DNA from: Trigonopsis variabilis
Lineage: Eukaryota > Ascomycota > Trigonopsidomycetes > Trigonopsidales > Trigonopsidaceae
Assembly: GCA_003707065.3 (NCBI GenBank)
Contig: PPXM03000001.1
Coordinates: 806,001 to 870,000, forward strand
DNA length: 64,000 nt
Reading direction: 5' to 3'
Shown here one piece after another: positions 31,385 through 42,608 of the stretch. Both the position numbers and the translations under genes were made by a program. The notes under the pieces were generated by a model. The model searched no databases, was not told where the DNA came from, and worked only from the letters and a program-made list of their open reading frames with translations. Position 1 is the stretch's first letter. Every line of letters begins with the position of its first letter.

Positions 31385-33612
31385 TCATTCGTAGCTGGCT
31401 CCTTGAGCGCAGTTGAGGCCCATTTGACTGAAGGGATCCAGAGAAAAGGAGTCAGTGTCATCAGTATTGTGGTCAATAAGATGAGTTAAAACATTATTCA
31501 GCCAATCAGCTCTCATGTCCATAGGTGAACAGATATCATTTATTGGGTCATTCTCAGACCCAATGACACGGTTGGACCCTTCATTCGACGTAGGGGTATG
31601 AATTAAATTCATTGGAATTGCTTGATCGACAGGAGCAGGTTGAGGAATTTCCGAAGGGTGATCGGGGTTCTGATTTGGAGGAGATTTGACGAGGGAACTA
31701 ATAAGGTCAAGGAATTTGTTCGCGATATGATTTTGGGGAGCCACGATGACAAGGACTTTCTTGGTAACCTCGATGTCTTCGAGCCATTTATTGACATCTT
31801 CTGACGACGGCTCAGAACAGAGACAGACTAGAGGGATTAAGGCCGCTTGAAATAAGAAGTAAAGACAGTACCAGATTGCCAGCACATTCGGCCGGGAGTT
31901 GAAAATGTATTCAGAAATAAGCGCAATGGTTTCATGGGAGTTTTTAATACACTCTTCGCGGCAAAGCTTCACTTCCTCGAGATCTTTGCCTTTAGCGTCA
32001 TCCGTAGAGAGAGCCATGTGCAAGACGAAAGGTCGATATGCGAGAATTTTCAGGTTTCTCCATCGCCAACCTAATCGAGATACAGTTAAAGAGATCCAGT
32101 CTGGTTCTGCTGGTTTCCTGCGTCGCTTTTCTTGAAAGAAAGGAGGGAGCGCAGCAACAAATTCATCGATGCAACTGGACCATTGGAGCGTTTCGTGAGA
32201 GTTGAGCAAAGGCTTTGCAAGCAGACGGTTATAAAAAGCATTAGTTTTCCGATGAAATTGACACTGATATATTAATCCAGAATATAGGGTCACCTCATTT
32301 CTTGAAGATGGCATGGAAACTGTATCAGTGGTGAGATCTGAGTCGTGTATGTTGGAAACTTCATTGACGTCAATGACCAGATTATCAGGCCAGAGAACAG
32401 GCCTTCCAAACGTGATAGCAGCACCTGAGTCGAAAATATATAAAGTCCAGAACACACGTCTTCGTATTTCCTGCTTTAGAGGGGAGCATTCAACACCTCG
32501 GATCTCACGATGGAGACCTAAGGCAGTAGCCATTCGAACAGCCCAACCTAGATAATTCCATCCTGAATTGGGCTTATCTCGTTTCTGAACATAGTTGCTT
32601 AGAAGAATAAGAGCCTGCAGCAGTGAAAGGTTTCCGACCTCGAGAATATCGCCAGAGAAGTTCAATTTGGCCATTTGGTAAAAATAAAGATCCGCTGCTT
32701 CATTTGGTGGCTGCAAGGAATTAGACGCTAAACAGTAAGCACCCAGAGCTAAAACAGCATTAAGCAACATGTCCCAACTGGCACTCGATGGGCCATTCTG
32801 GTTTCGAATGTAAGCTGAACGGAAAGTTGGTTCATGGACGAGGGGATAGGATGTATGATAGAACTTAAAATATGCGTCAATAAATGTATCAAGCCCCAAG
32901 AAGCTTTTAGGCTGAAGCACTAGCGGGGTAGATTTTTGCTCAATTTCATCACGCTTGCGTTTGTTAGACGGAGCTATCTGTAAAGCCCTCAACAAAACCG
33001 AGCTAGAAGCTACTCCAAAATAGCCATTACCTTTAGGATTTAAAGGTAAAGCGGCCATTCCGTCGTTGGTAGTCAAATCCTGCTCATTCCATTCGAACCC
33101 TTCAACACCTTTAGGAATCGTCGTTTCAATGGATGATAAAACAGGCGAGACTGGAACTGACGCCTTGGTACCACTTTCATCTATTTCGCTGGAAGACTCG
33201 TATTTGGAGTCTGATTTTGGGTTCGCGACATACTCTCCTATGCTGCTGCTAAGAAAGGGTGTCAATCGCCCTACTGTCTCTCCAAGAATATTTTCCAGCT
33301 GCTTGACACGATTCTCCAAGTAGGTGAGGTTCCTGATCTAGTCAGAAGATGCTTCTACAAGGTCGATCTTACTGTCGAGTCAATGGAGAGCGAACTTGAC
33401 GAGGCGAGTAAATACATTTAAGGCCATGCTTCACACAGTAGCGACAACTCGGAAGATCCTTCGAGCACTGCCACGTTAACACTCGTTATTCAGTCGTCGA
33501 CCCCCACCTTAAGCTTCCGTAGTCGGCAAAGGTCACACTAAATAAATTAGAAATGAAGATCACTAATTTCTGTTACAGCTTGACTCCTCAGAGAATTATG
33601 GTGACTCTCCAT
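31385..33612 (-). CDS. Zn2Cys6 transcription factor (XlnR/Gal4-type)
   Basis: Nuclear regulator of about 702 residues. Minus-strand exons are 33577-33612, 33508-33537, 33373-33467 and 31385-33332, with introns of 39, 40 and 40 nt. Joined, the cluster reads [32 protein letters not shown], a complete Zn2Cys6 domain spread over three exons. A leucine-containing linker follows (YLENRVKQLENILGETV). The fungal-specific domain (FIDAYFKFYHTSYPLVHEPTF, YLGWAVRMATALGLHRE, IRRRVFWTLYIFDSGAAITFGRP) is of the XlnR/Gal4 class. Without the 5' exons the DNA-binding domain would be missing. It faces the other regulator tail to tail. Confidence 0.9.
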
Positions 33613-34061
33613 GTCATCTGAGAACGGCTAATCAGATGCTCGCTTCAAAGCTGAGATCAACCCTCGGTTGTTGCGTAACGATCCGTGTAATTAATTTTTC
33701 CGGTTCTTGCACCGGCTGCTGGATTACAACTCAACAAGTTATCTGGTCTCTCTTTCTTAATCAGTGATTTCAAGAATGCCTATATAAAGGACGAATCAAT
33801 CCAACCGGATTTGCGGTTTAATAGAAGATTTAGCTATGACGTCGATGTCCATCGCTGTGAACTAACGTTCGCGAACTTGGACGCACCGCGCCTTTGAAAG
33901 TAAGAATAACTCATTGGTGATGGTTTTACTTTCTGTGGGAAGCACCTTCTGAGCAAAATAACTTCTATTTATATACGTGTTTTGAAAGAACGGCACGTTC
34001 ATTATAGAGAAACTACATCTCAATGTCATAAACCAAAACTTATTGTACACTAGCTCAAACA
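33613..34061. other. intergenic, regulator to RPA2
   Basis: About 450 bp holding the promoter of the Zn2Cys6 gene and the RPA2 3' flank. Nothing further is recognised. Confidence 0.5.
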
Positions 34062-37000
34062 TCATTGAGGTTCAACCTTATACTTGAGTCGAATTCCCAT
34101 AGCTGCCAGTTCACAGTCTAGATATTTGAGAACAAAAGGAATTGCGACCTCGGTAGTATTACCACCTCCCGAGAACTTTTGGCCAGTCGCATCTTCCCAA
34201 ACGTCAGCCACAGTTGATCTAGTCTTGTATCCAGATTTATCAGTAATCTTCTTGGCGCATCGACGACAACGAACTTGCGCCAACGTGCCGATACGAGGAA
34301 CAGTGGTCATTGTCGACATTAGAGAACCACATGACCGACAGATATGGGACTTAGTATAGTCGGAACAATTCAGCAATCGATCCTGAAGTAAAAATGCTGT
34401 TCCGTGCCCTATTAATGCATCACGTTCCATTTCGCCAACTCGGATACCACCAGCCCGCTTTCTTCCTTTAACAGGTTGCATCGTCAAGGGATTTACAGGG
34501 CCCGTGGATCGCACTTGGAACTTGTCATTTACCATATGACGGAGACGTTGATAATAAACAACACCCAAGTATATGTCAACATGGAATTCTTCACCAGTAA
34601 TTCCCGAATACATAGGCTCATTGCCGTGGTAGTTATAGCCAGCTTGCAAGAGCTGCTTACCAAAGTAGTCTGCAGCCGTATCATCTTCTGAGAACTTCCA
34701 AGGAGTAGCATCCTGCGCAATGCCATGAAGAGCACCAGATTTTCCCGCCAAACTTTCCACAAACATACCAATGGTCATGCGCGAAGGAAAGGCATGAGGG
34801 TTGATGATAATATCAGGCTGCATGCCGCTTTCACTAAATGGCATGTCGATAGTAGGCCATTTCTGGGAACAAACACCTTTCTGACCGTGACGAGAAGAAA
34901 ATTTGTCACCGATTACAGGCGACCGGTTAATCCGAAACTTGACCGACAAACTCTGAAACTCTTGGTCGCCATTATCATCGCCAAGTAACTTGACTTCATG
35001 GATATATGCAGGTTCACTTGATTTATATAAGAAAACCTTTGTCTTCCCGCTAGTATCATCGTAATAGGCGCAAACAGGATCACCCTCTTCTAGTCGTGTT
35101 CCTACTGCTGGAAGTCCATCCTGATCAAGTTTCTCGAGCCACTTTTCAGGCCAAGCATCCATTCCAAAGCCCCAATGCTGGCTGATGGGTTCTCCTCGGC
35201 GACGCTTGAGATTTAAATCGTATTTCTCAACTTTATACACAGTTCCGTGTCCAAATCCTCTCTCCAAGGCAGATTTATTGATAATCATAGCATCATCCAT
35301 ATCATACCCGGTATATGAAATTACAGCAACGATAGCATTGGCTCCATTAGGGAAGTTATCCATTCCATACTCATCGTACGCACCAGTTTTGACAATAGGC
35401 GTTTGTCCAGTCTGTAGCTGATAAAGTTTGTTATCCGACCTGTGAACCAAAGCAGTACCAGGAGTACCCATAGTTTGCTTGCCCATTTGACATTGGTACA
35501 TATTTCTAGGTGATTGATTGAAATCAGAAAAAGGAGTAAAGTTCGCCAGAATGGATAATATATTCGTGGGTTCATATTCCACATGGGTATGTAGTCCTTT
35601 TACAATTTCATCCGATGTGCAAGCGATATCCATATAGACTTGCTCAAATGGACCAACGACATCCTGTTTCCTAAGAGGAAGATACTTCACGGGTCGAAGC
35701 ATCCGTGCTTGCTGAGAAAACATGAACAAACCCGGGTATTGACCACGACTAACATTCGGCACGTAACCGATTTCAAAATCTAGAGGAATACTATTTTTCC
35801 CCTCAATTTTCCAAAGTCGCAATGAATCGGCGATAATTTTAGCTTCGTCATGGCCACACCACCCAATGATGCGACCGTCAAGCTGGACACAGCAATCTTG
35901 AGTGTCTGCACTAAGGCTAGTGGACGGCTTGACTCCTAGGTCATAAAGGACCTGAGGAAGATGGTCAACATTCAGAGGGGTAGTAGCAATAAAACACTTG
36001 TGAGCAAGATGATTCAATAACCCACAGGGAGAGCCATCAGGAGTATGGACAGGACACAAAAAGCCCCAGCTTTCAGGAAGGAGCTTACGGACGGTGGTTG
36101 TCTTCAGTTGGGCGAAGAAAGAACCTCTATGGACCATTCTAAAATGCGCTAAAAACCGGTAAAAATTGATTTTTTCGGCAACAACTGTATATCCCGAGAC
36201 TTGCTGAAGATCAAGACCCGATTGAGACACGAGGTTGCCGGTGGACAGGAAATATTGCAATTTCTGGCCAATATTTTCATTCATCTTGGAGAATATCCGC
36301 GATAGATACCTTCTGTCATCAAAATTCACACTGACATTTCCGCTATTGACGTCCATATTCACTTGAAGTCGGAAGTTTTGAAGATATTCATCGATCTTTT
36401 CTTTTATAATCATACCGTAGAGGAATCCTCCCAAGAGAATCTCCTGATGTTGAGCAGCGTCAGGGTTATCGGGAGTGCAATCTCCTGCAACTAGAGAGTA
36501 CAGCTTCCTAATCATGAACAGAAGCAGTCTAAATTTATCTTCATTAGAATCTAGGTGGACAAGGACAATCTTCCTTAGAAGTTCCTGGCCAATTTCAATA
36601 TCAGTAGCTTGAGGAGATGCATTCATCACAACTCTAAATTTCTGACCAAGATATCTCAGGGTCTCCTCTCGAGTATAGAGATCGTAAACTTTATAAGTTC
36701 TCAAAAGTAGTTCCAATCGATCGGTAAGGAACGAGTTACGATAATCTGATCCCACAATTCCATCAAAGATCTGTCGATCATTAGTATCAACAAGAGCTTT
36801 TAGGATCATAACAACAGGAATGAGGTACTCATTCTTTCTCCAGGAAAAACGGAATGTAATATTGCCGTCATTAAGATAATGCAAAACATTCGTTTGAGAT
36901 GTCTGGTCAGGCCGGACGGCCCTGATTTGGACGCCAAAATGAGAGTAGGTCGCACCCCTATTCGCAAACGAAGGGCGTATGATTGCGAGGACATGGTTTC

Positions 37001-37599
37001 TCCGTTGGACGATCAACATTCGAACCAATTTCTCAATACCATTGACAACGAAGTAGCCTCCCAATTCTTCAGCTTCTTCCTTTACTTCTACTAACTGTTT
37101 CGGATTCATCTTATCAAGATTACATCTATTAGTTCGAAGCATAATGGGGACCAAGCCAGCGTCGCGGAAGTCATGTTGAACAGGACCATCATTGACTTGC
37201 CAGCTAAATTTTAAGGTCATCTTGCCTCGGTAAGATGAATGTCTTTCTCGGCATTCACTAGGGTAGATCTTTCTATTTACCGTAGTTCTATCCTTTAGCG
37301 CAACAGTTGGCTTCGCCAATTGGACGCTCTCAACCCAGTCTAGATGTAAGTTTAGAGTTGAACGAAGCCAAAAACTTACAGGTAAGCTTATTTCCTATCC
37401 TGCTGCTGTCTTTGCTATCATAGACTGTATATTTGCCAATATCAGCTACTGCATGATCGAGAATCCCGTCTTCAGTCAAAGCATTAAACGAGCCTATGTG
37501 AGGCATGACGGCTTGCGCTAAAAAGGCCTTGAAGTTTGACTCATCTTCACTCAAATGCCTGAAATAGTTATAGGTCTTGAGAGTATCGAAAGACACCAT
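34062..37599 (-). CDS. RPA2: RNA polymerase I second-largest subunit (Rpa135)
   Basis: Core subunit of nucleolar RNA polymerase I, which makes the large rRNA precursor. Two exons, 37380-37599 and 34062-37339, with a 40-nt intron (GTAAGT...CATCTAG). The product is about 1,165 residues, close to yeast Rpa135. The junction restores GNKLT-YWVESVQLAKPTV. Landmarks are PSECRERHSSYRGKM, SWGFLCPVHTPDGSPCGLLNHLAHKC, GYDMDDAMIINKSALERGFGHG, GDKFSSRHGQKGVCSQKW, MFVESLAGKSGALHG and GGIRVGEMERDALIGHG. There is a C-terminal zinc site (HICRSCG ... VRCRRC). It is clearly the Pol I rather than the Pol II paralogue. Confidence 0.96.
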
Positions 37600-37960
37600 C
37601 GTGCCTCTGCGCTTGGAAATTGGACCGGTTCAAAAACTGTGCAGAAATTTTCTGCTTTGGGAGGTATCGGCAAGGTACGGTGACAAAAAGTTCTCGGTAG
37701 CGCTTTTCGACCTTGACCTCCCAGCGCAGGCTATTAGAGCTCTAAGGCTAGCTAACGTGCAAGATTCTCTTTCTGCTTATGCGGAATAAATTAATTTCTT
37801 GAATGGCTTATGCGTTTCATCTCTACTGTTCCTAGCAGAATATCAAAAGATGTCATTTTCAAAGATAGCAAAACCACCTAGTAGTTACCAAGATACGTGA
37901 TTTTTCTACTAGCCTTAACCGAGTGATCCAATTATAGTACAAAGTATAGCTGAGGGTGTG
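37600..37960. other. intergenic, RPA2 promoter
   Basis: About 360 bp between the RPA2 start and the PTC7 stop. No motif stands out. Confidence 0.5.
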
Positions 37961-39305
37961 CTAACGAATAACCACTACCAGGGCAGTAATATCGTCAGGT
38001 TTACCGCCTTTATAAAAATAGTTCAGGCTTTGGAGCTTTCTGGCAAAAGGGCCGTCAGCATGCTTGTCTAGGCTGGCCCGATGAGCCATTTTGCTTATTT
38101 TTTTTGCTAGATCATCTGCTCCAGCGATATTCGTGGACGGTGCGTAACCTTCTTTAGGATGGACAATCCAGCTTCCGTTATCAACCATATGTTCGCAAAC
38201 AAGACGGAGACATTGCTGTGCAGATAAGTTATCTGAAATACCATCTGTATAGAATAAAACCACATCTCCACCTTTCAACTCGAATGTGTACTGATCTGAG
38301 TCTGCTGGGAGGTCGTCAAAGTATTTTCCATTTCGACTAGAAATTTCTTCTCTCATTGATTGAGGAACTTTCACCAGTTGATAAGGCGCGTTCAAAGAAT
38401 GCGTCTGAGACACACTGGCCTCAACAACGCAGCCTTTGCGGAAGACGTAGAAGCCCGAGTCGCCAAGACTATGAAGTTAGCATTAATCGCCCAAGCCTAG
38501 CTCATACTTCGCTACGGTCAAGATCTTGTTCTCACAGATTGTAGCAACACAAGCAGTGCTTCCACCAGCCTCAATCGTCTTGTTCTTTTTAACAGCATCA
38601 TAAGACCTCTCCAACAGAGTTTGTGGTGTTAACACTTGATGCTCTTGAAAGTTCCAGCTTCTAGCAACTTCATCCATTACTTCACAGAGTCCTTGGCTAA
38701 AATAGGCAGGATCGAACCCTAACGCTGACCAGCCGCCCACGCCGTCTGCCTATGGTGTGTCAGAAACAGCGAGTAATCCTGATATGAATACTCACCACAG
38801 CTAGTGCAAGACCATTATTATCTTTCAATAGACGCACAAAAACTGCATCTTCACCTGAACCTTGAGCAGGAAGCCTGCTCTTATCATGAGCTCGAGCTTT
38901 CGGACAGAAAGCCACGCTTATCGAAAAGGCCAATTCCGGGTTAAGCAATTCTGGTTCTGAATCAGCGATGAGTTCCGGTTCCTTCGTTGTATGATAGAAA
39001 GTTCCTAGTTCGTAAGGGGTACAAGGTGGAGAGTGAAGGAAAGGTAAGCTCACACGATGAGCGCCTTCGTGTAGCAAAGAATGATGATCTAATGAGAACG
39101 AGCCGAGATTTCTCCTTGCCTGGGAACACTTATCCTGGTTAGAGACTCCATTGTATTTCAGAGTACTGAAACAGGGCGACGTTCTGCAGAATAATTTGGG
39201 AATCCTACTGCTTGTCCGGATAATCATATTGGAAACCACCGACACTGGTGAAAAAAAGCAATTCCTACCACGCGAGGAACTATGCAGTGAGTGAATAGGC
39301 GTCAT
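37961..39305 (-). CDS. PTC7: PTC7-like mitochondrial PP2C phosphatase
   Basis: Metal-dependent Ser/Thr phosphatase of the Ptc7/PPTC7 branch, which in yeast acts in mitochondria (coenzyme Q pathway). Exons are 38796-39305, 38508-38749 and 37961-38468, with introns of 46 and 39 nt. The product is about 419 residues. Joins give LALAV-ADGVGGWSALGFDPAYFSQGL and ILTVA-NLGDSGFYVFRKG. Metal ligands are visible in GSGEDAVFV, ADGVGGW, YTDGISDNL and KPDDITALVVV. An internal ATG (39227) begins a basic presequence (MIIRTSSRIPKLFCRTS), so translation may start there. Length and motif order are typical. Confidence 0.9.
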
Positions 39306-39788
39306 GATACAAGCAATATCCGGAGCACGGAAAGGTTCCGCCAGAAATAGGAGTTGGAAGCTGATTAGCGTCTTATGTCTTTTGGTCCCAACCTAATGAC
39401 AATGACGACCAAGCAGTGACAACGCGCAACATAAAGACGAATGCAATGAAACTCTGAATTAACTACAATACGAGCCAAATTTCACAATGCTTGAGTTTAC
39501 AGATTGTGATTAACATTATTCTATACTAAAGTACGACAAATCCGAGGCTCTTAAATTATCATCGTACTTTTTCCAAGAGGTAAATTAATTAAACTTGTAA
39601 GAAGGCCCACCAAATTTTTTGAATGCTAAAAGCTATCGAGTCGAAACTGTCTTGAAGTGCAAAATCTGATCATAAGTCGTGTCACCATACAATTAAACGG
39701 AGAAGGTGTGGAAAGGCGAGAACAGCCCATCATTATAAGGAGGAATGCAAAGGCTAGGAGAATTATAGGGAAGAGCCGTAGCAAAAGC
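39306..39788. other. intergenic, PTC7 to SYS1
   Basis: About 480 bp of PTC7 promoter and SYS1 3' flank. I see nothing else. Confidence 0.5.
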
Positions 39789-40307
39789 TCAGGACGATGC
39801 TGATTGTAGAGCAGACTCGGGCTGCGGGGCTTGTCCACGTTCCTCTAGTTCAATTGGATCCCGCGAAAATGAATATTCTGTTCGTAATTCATACCACTGA
39901 GTCAGCCAAATTCCTCCCCATGTCGAAATCGCCGCACAGATAAACTGAACGATCCACCACCAAATGTTTAAAGGGAAAGAATCGTAGAAGCACGTGAAAA
40001 GGAGATGAAGAAAATATAAGGTAAACACGAAGTCAGGGACAAGTTTGCTACTCCTTACAACCAATGTCAACCATATACATGATAACAAGGCTGTCAATAA
40101 CCAATCGACCGAGATTATCCATCCAAAAGCGTGTGCATTCGTCACGTAGAGCTGATCGAGTAAAATGCCAAGTTGAAAGGGTTCTCCAATCAAGATACAC
40201 GTGATCCATATCAAGCAGAGGGCAGTGAAATAGAATGAAAAGTCAAGGAGGAAGATCCGGGTCACCAGAGCGAGCGGTCTCTGCTCGCTCCCTCGCCCAG
40301 CGCTCAT
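39789..40307 (-). CDS. SYS1: SYS1, Golgi membrane protein
   Basis: Multispanning Golgi protein that recruits the Arl3 GTPase and so drives late Golgi/endosome traffic. The product is 172 residues with four hydrophobic segments, of which DFSFYFTALCLIWITCILIG and FGWIISVDWLLTALLSCIWL are the first two. The signature VPDFVFTLYFLHLLFTCFYDSFPLNIWWWIVQ is the Sys1 core, and a short hydrophilic C-terminal tail follows. The ATG at 40307 is the first in frame. Single exon. Divergent from the ATP synthase e gene, with 120 bp between starts. Confidence 0.9.
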   Translation of the reverse strand: MSAGRGSEQRPLALVTRIFLLDFSFYFTALCLIWITCILIGEPFQLGILLDQLYVTNAHAFGWIISVDWLLTALLSCIWLTLVVRSSKLVPDFVFTLYFLHLLFTCFYDSFPLNIWWWIVQFICAAISTWGGIWLTQWYELRTEYSFSRDPIELEERGQAPQPESALQSASS

Positions 40308-40427
40308 CACTGGTTTCGGTGTCGTTGGTTGCCGACCAACCAGCGTCCGCCAAAACTTTTCTCGAGTGACCCGTTACCACCCCTACTCTACTCTTCCTTG
40401 GTCTGATTGAAATACGCTCTTGGCACA

Positions 40428-40739
40428 ATGGTCTCCCAAGTGTTTAATGTATGTTTTCCAGCAACTGCAGCGGAGCGGTATGCTAATTGTTAGGTTTTCC
40501 GATGGACTGCTTTGCTCTCGGGAGTAGTCTATGGTGCTTACCATGCTCGTTCATTATCTGTGGCACACAGTGCCGAAGCTGCCGAAGCGAGCTACCATAA
40601 GAAGGAAGCTTTGATTGCCGAAGCCAAAAAGAAGTATGCTCTTCTTCATCCTCGAGCCGGCGGCCTTGTGACGGACCCTTCAGATCCCAATTTCGACATC
40701 GACAAGGTTGTTGCAAACTTGGATACTCTCTTGAAATAA
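40428..40739 (+). CDS. TIM11: mitochondrial ATP synthase subunit e
   Basis: Small inner-membrane subunit needed for ATP synthase dimers and crista shape. Exons are 40428-40448 and 40494-40739, joined across a 45-nt intron (GTATGT...CTAATTGTTAG). The 88-residue product opens MVSQVFNVFRWTALLSGVVYGAYH, with the GxxxG-like membrane segment. It continues with a charged helix (HKKEALIAEAKKKYALLHP) and ends DPNFDIDKVVANLDTLLK, all in the expected order for Atp21/Tim11. The first exon encodes only seven residues but is needed for the conserved NV-RW motif. Confidence 0.92.
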
Positions 40740-40940
40740 ATTAAGGGATCGGTCCCACTGGTACAGCAGTGAAATGTAGAGAGTGTGCATTAGAAGTCTC
40801 AGACCATCTTCTGGGTAGTTGTTCTTGGGCTCGGGAAATCGCTGCATTGATGCCTTTTAAGTCGTTTACCTTAGCTCCCAATCTAGCTCTGGATTATTCG
40901 CTCATCGTACCAAGTCATCTCTATCTTACATGTCTAATAT

Positions 40941-42497
40941 TTACAAGGATAAATCCTTCCCAGATTCTGGAGCCCACATTTTGATCGATCTATCCCAGCC
41001 ACTAGTTAAAATACATTTGTTATCTGAGGTTAGACTCTCCTCAACATGTCACTGATGCTCACCACCTGATATGTCAACACTCATAGGCTTATCAGTATTA
41101 AGCGTCTTGACTAGCTGCCAATTCGAGCAACTCCATATCTAAAAATGTCAGATTGAGATGATGCGCAGCATACTTTCATAGTGTTGTCGTATGAGGTTGA
41201 CGCCATATACGTTCCTTGGACCCAAGATTGAGATTTTTCAGCGCTTCCCTTATATATAGCTATGTCGGACGTAATATTTGTATGAGCAGGAATATTGTAG
41301 GTGCATTTTAATTGCCGTAAGTCCCAGACGCGAATTTGGCCATCCGCACTTCCAGTTACCACTTCATATCCATTCGGGTGAAAATCCAAAGCATAGATCT
41401 CTTTTATATGACCATCTAGCACCATGGTAGCTCGCCCAGTGCGGAGATCCCATATTCTTCCAATGGCATCCAGTCCCGCTGAACCTGCCAGGGAACCATC
41501 AGGATGGAAAGCTATACAATAGACTTCTTTAGAGTGACCTTCTTGAAGAAGAAGTTCTTGTTGAGTCGCTATATCCCATAATCTCCATGTCGTGTCAAAG
41601 GAAGCTGAACCCACGTACCTTCCTGTCGGATGAAAAGCAACACGACAAACTCGCCCTTCATGACCTTTCATCGTCGCTAAGGGGTCATCAAGATTGGTGT
41701 TCCATAGAATAACATCGCCTTCTCCTCCCCCAGAGACTAGTTCTACAGTCGACTCCCCGTTCATCAAAGGATTCCAAGCCAAGCCGCCTACTCTATCTGG
41801 ATGACCTCTCAATTGACGTTTCTGTTCGAGATCGGGAATCCTTAATAACGTGATCGAACCTGACCACGATCCAGCAGCAATGCAAGAGCTATTGGGAGAA
41901 ATTCTTGCTATGCCCATTGGCCTAGTAGAACCCACCTGGGACCCCAGAAGCTCATATCCTTTCAGATAACTATATAAGTTTTTTCGTCTCTTTATTTGGG
42001 TTGTTAAAGCTATTTTAGATTCATTTGAAAGATAATCCCTCCGTGTGCGCGCTTTGGTCAGAGAGTCTTCAGCTATGACCCTTCTAGCCTGGAGAAGCAG
42101 GTCCCCTCCGGGGGTGTAGAATTCTTCATCTTCGCCTTCCATGGCATGTCGGGTAGCATTTCTTGCACCTTCATTGGTGAATGGTATGTCTTTCTCGTTT
42201 CTAGACGCTAGAGCTCTTCTTAACCTTGCCCTCCTGTCCGCTTTGTCTTCGGCAAAGTACATCACAGGCTCTCCTAGTGCTCGTAACTGCTCTCTGACCT
42301 TATTATCATCAGTGGAAACATATATAGCTTTTTCTTCTTTTTGTCGCGCCAAGTTTTCCAAGATTTTTTGAACTTTTTGACTTGTTCCTTGGTGGTTCAC
42401 ATTATACTCCTCATCGACCTCTAAAAACGTGAGATTGATCTCCTTAAAAGTCCTTACTTAATTCATCAATACTAATCCTCCCATCGCTATCACTCAT
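40941..42497 (-). CDS. PRP4: PRP4, U4/U6 snRNP WD40 splicing factor
   Basis: Component of the U4/U6-U5 tri-snRNP needed for pre-mRNA splicing. Exons are 42458-42497, 41174-42420, 41066-41138 and 40941-41023, with introns of 37, 35 and 42 nt; the product is 480 residues. The small first exon gives MSDSDGRISIDELK-VDEEYNV. Next come the splicing-factor motif domain (IYVSTDDNKVREQLRALGEPVMYFAEDKADRRARLR) and seven WD repeats, including YVGSASFDTTWRLWD and LAGSAGLDAIGRIWDLRTGRA. The last exons complete the propeller (TMK-IWSCSNWQLVKTL, then LTSGWDRSIKMW). Stopping at the end of the second exon would truncate the last blade. Divergent from PMT4, 111 bp apart. Confidence 0.92.
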
Positions 42498-42608
42498 ACT
42501 CGATTATCGTTTCGCAAAATATATCTGAAACTCCTCGCACTCGTTACCTGCGTTACCCAGACACTCCCTTGCTTTCTCCTCCACGTCCCTGCGGATCATC
42601 ATTGGCAG

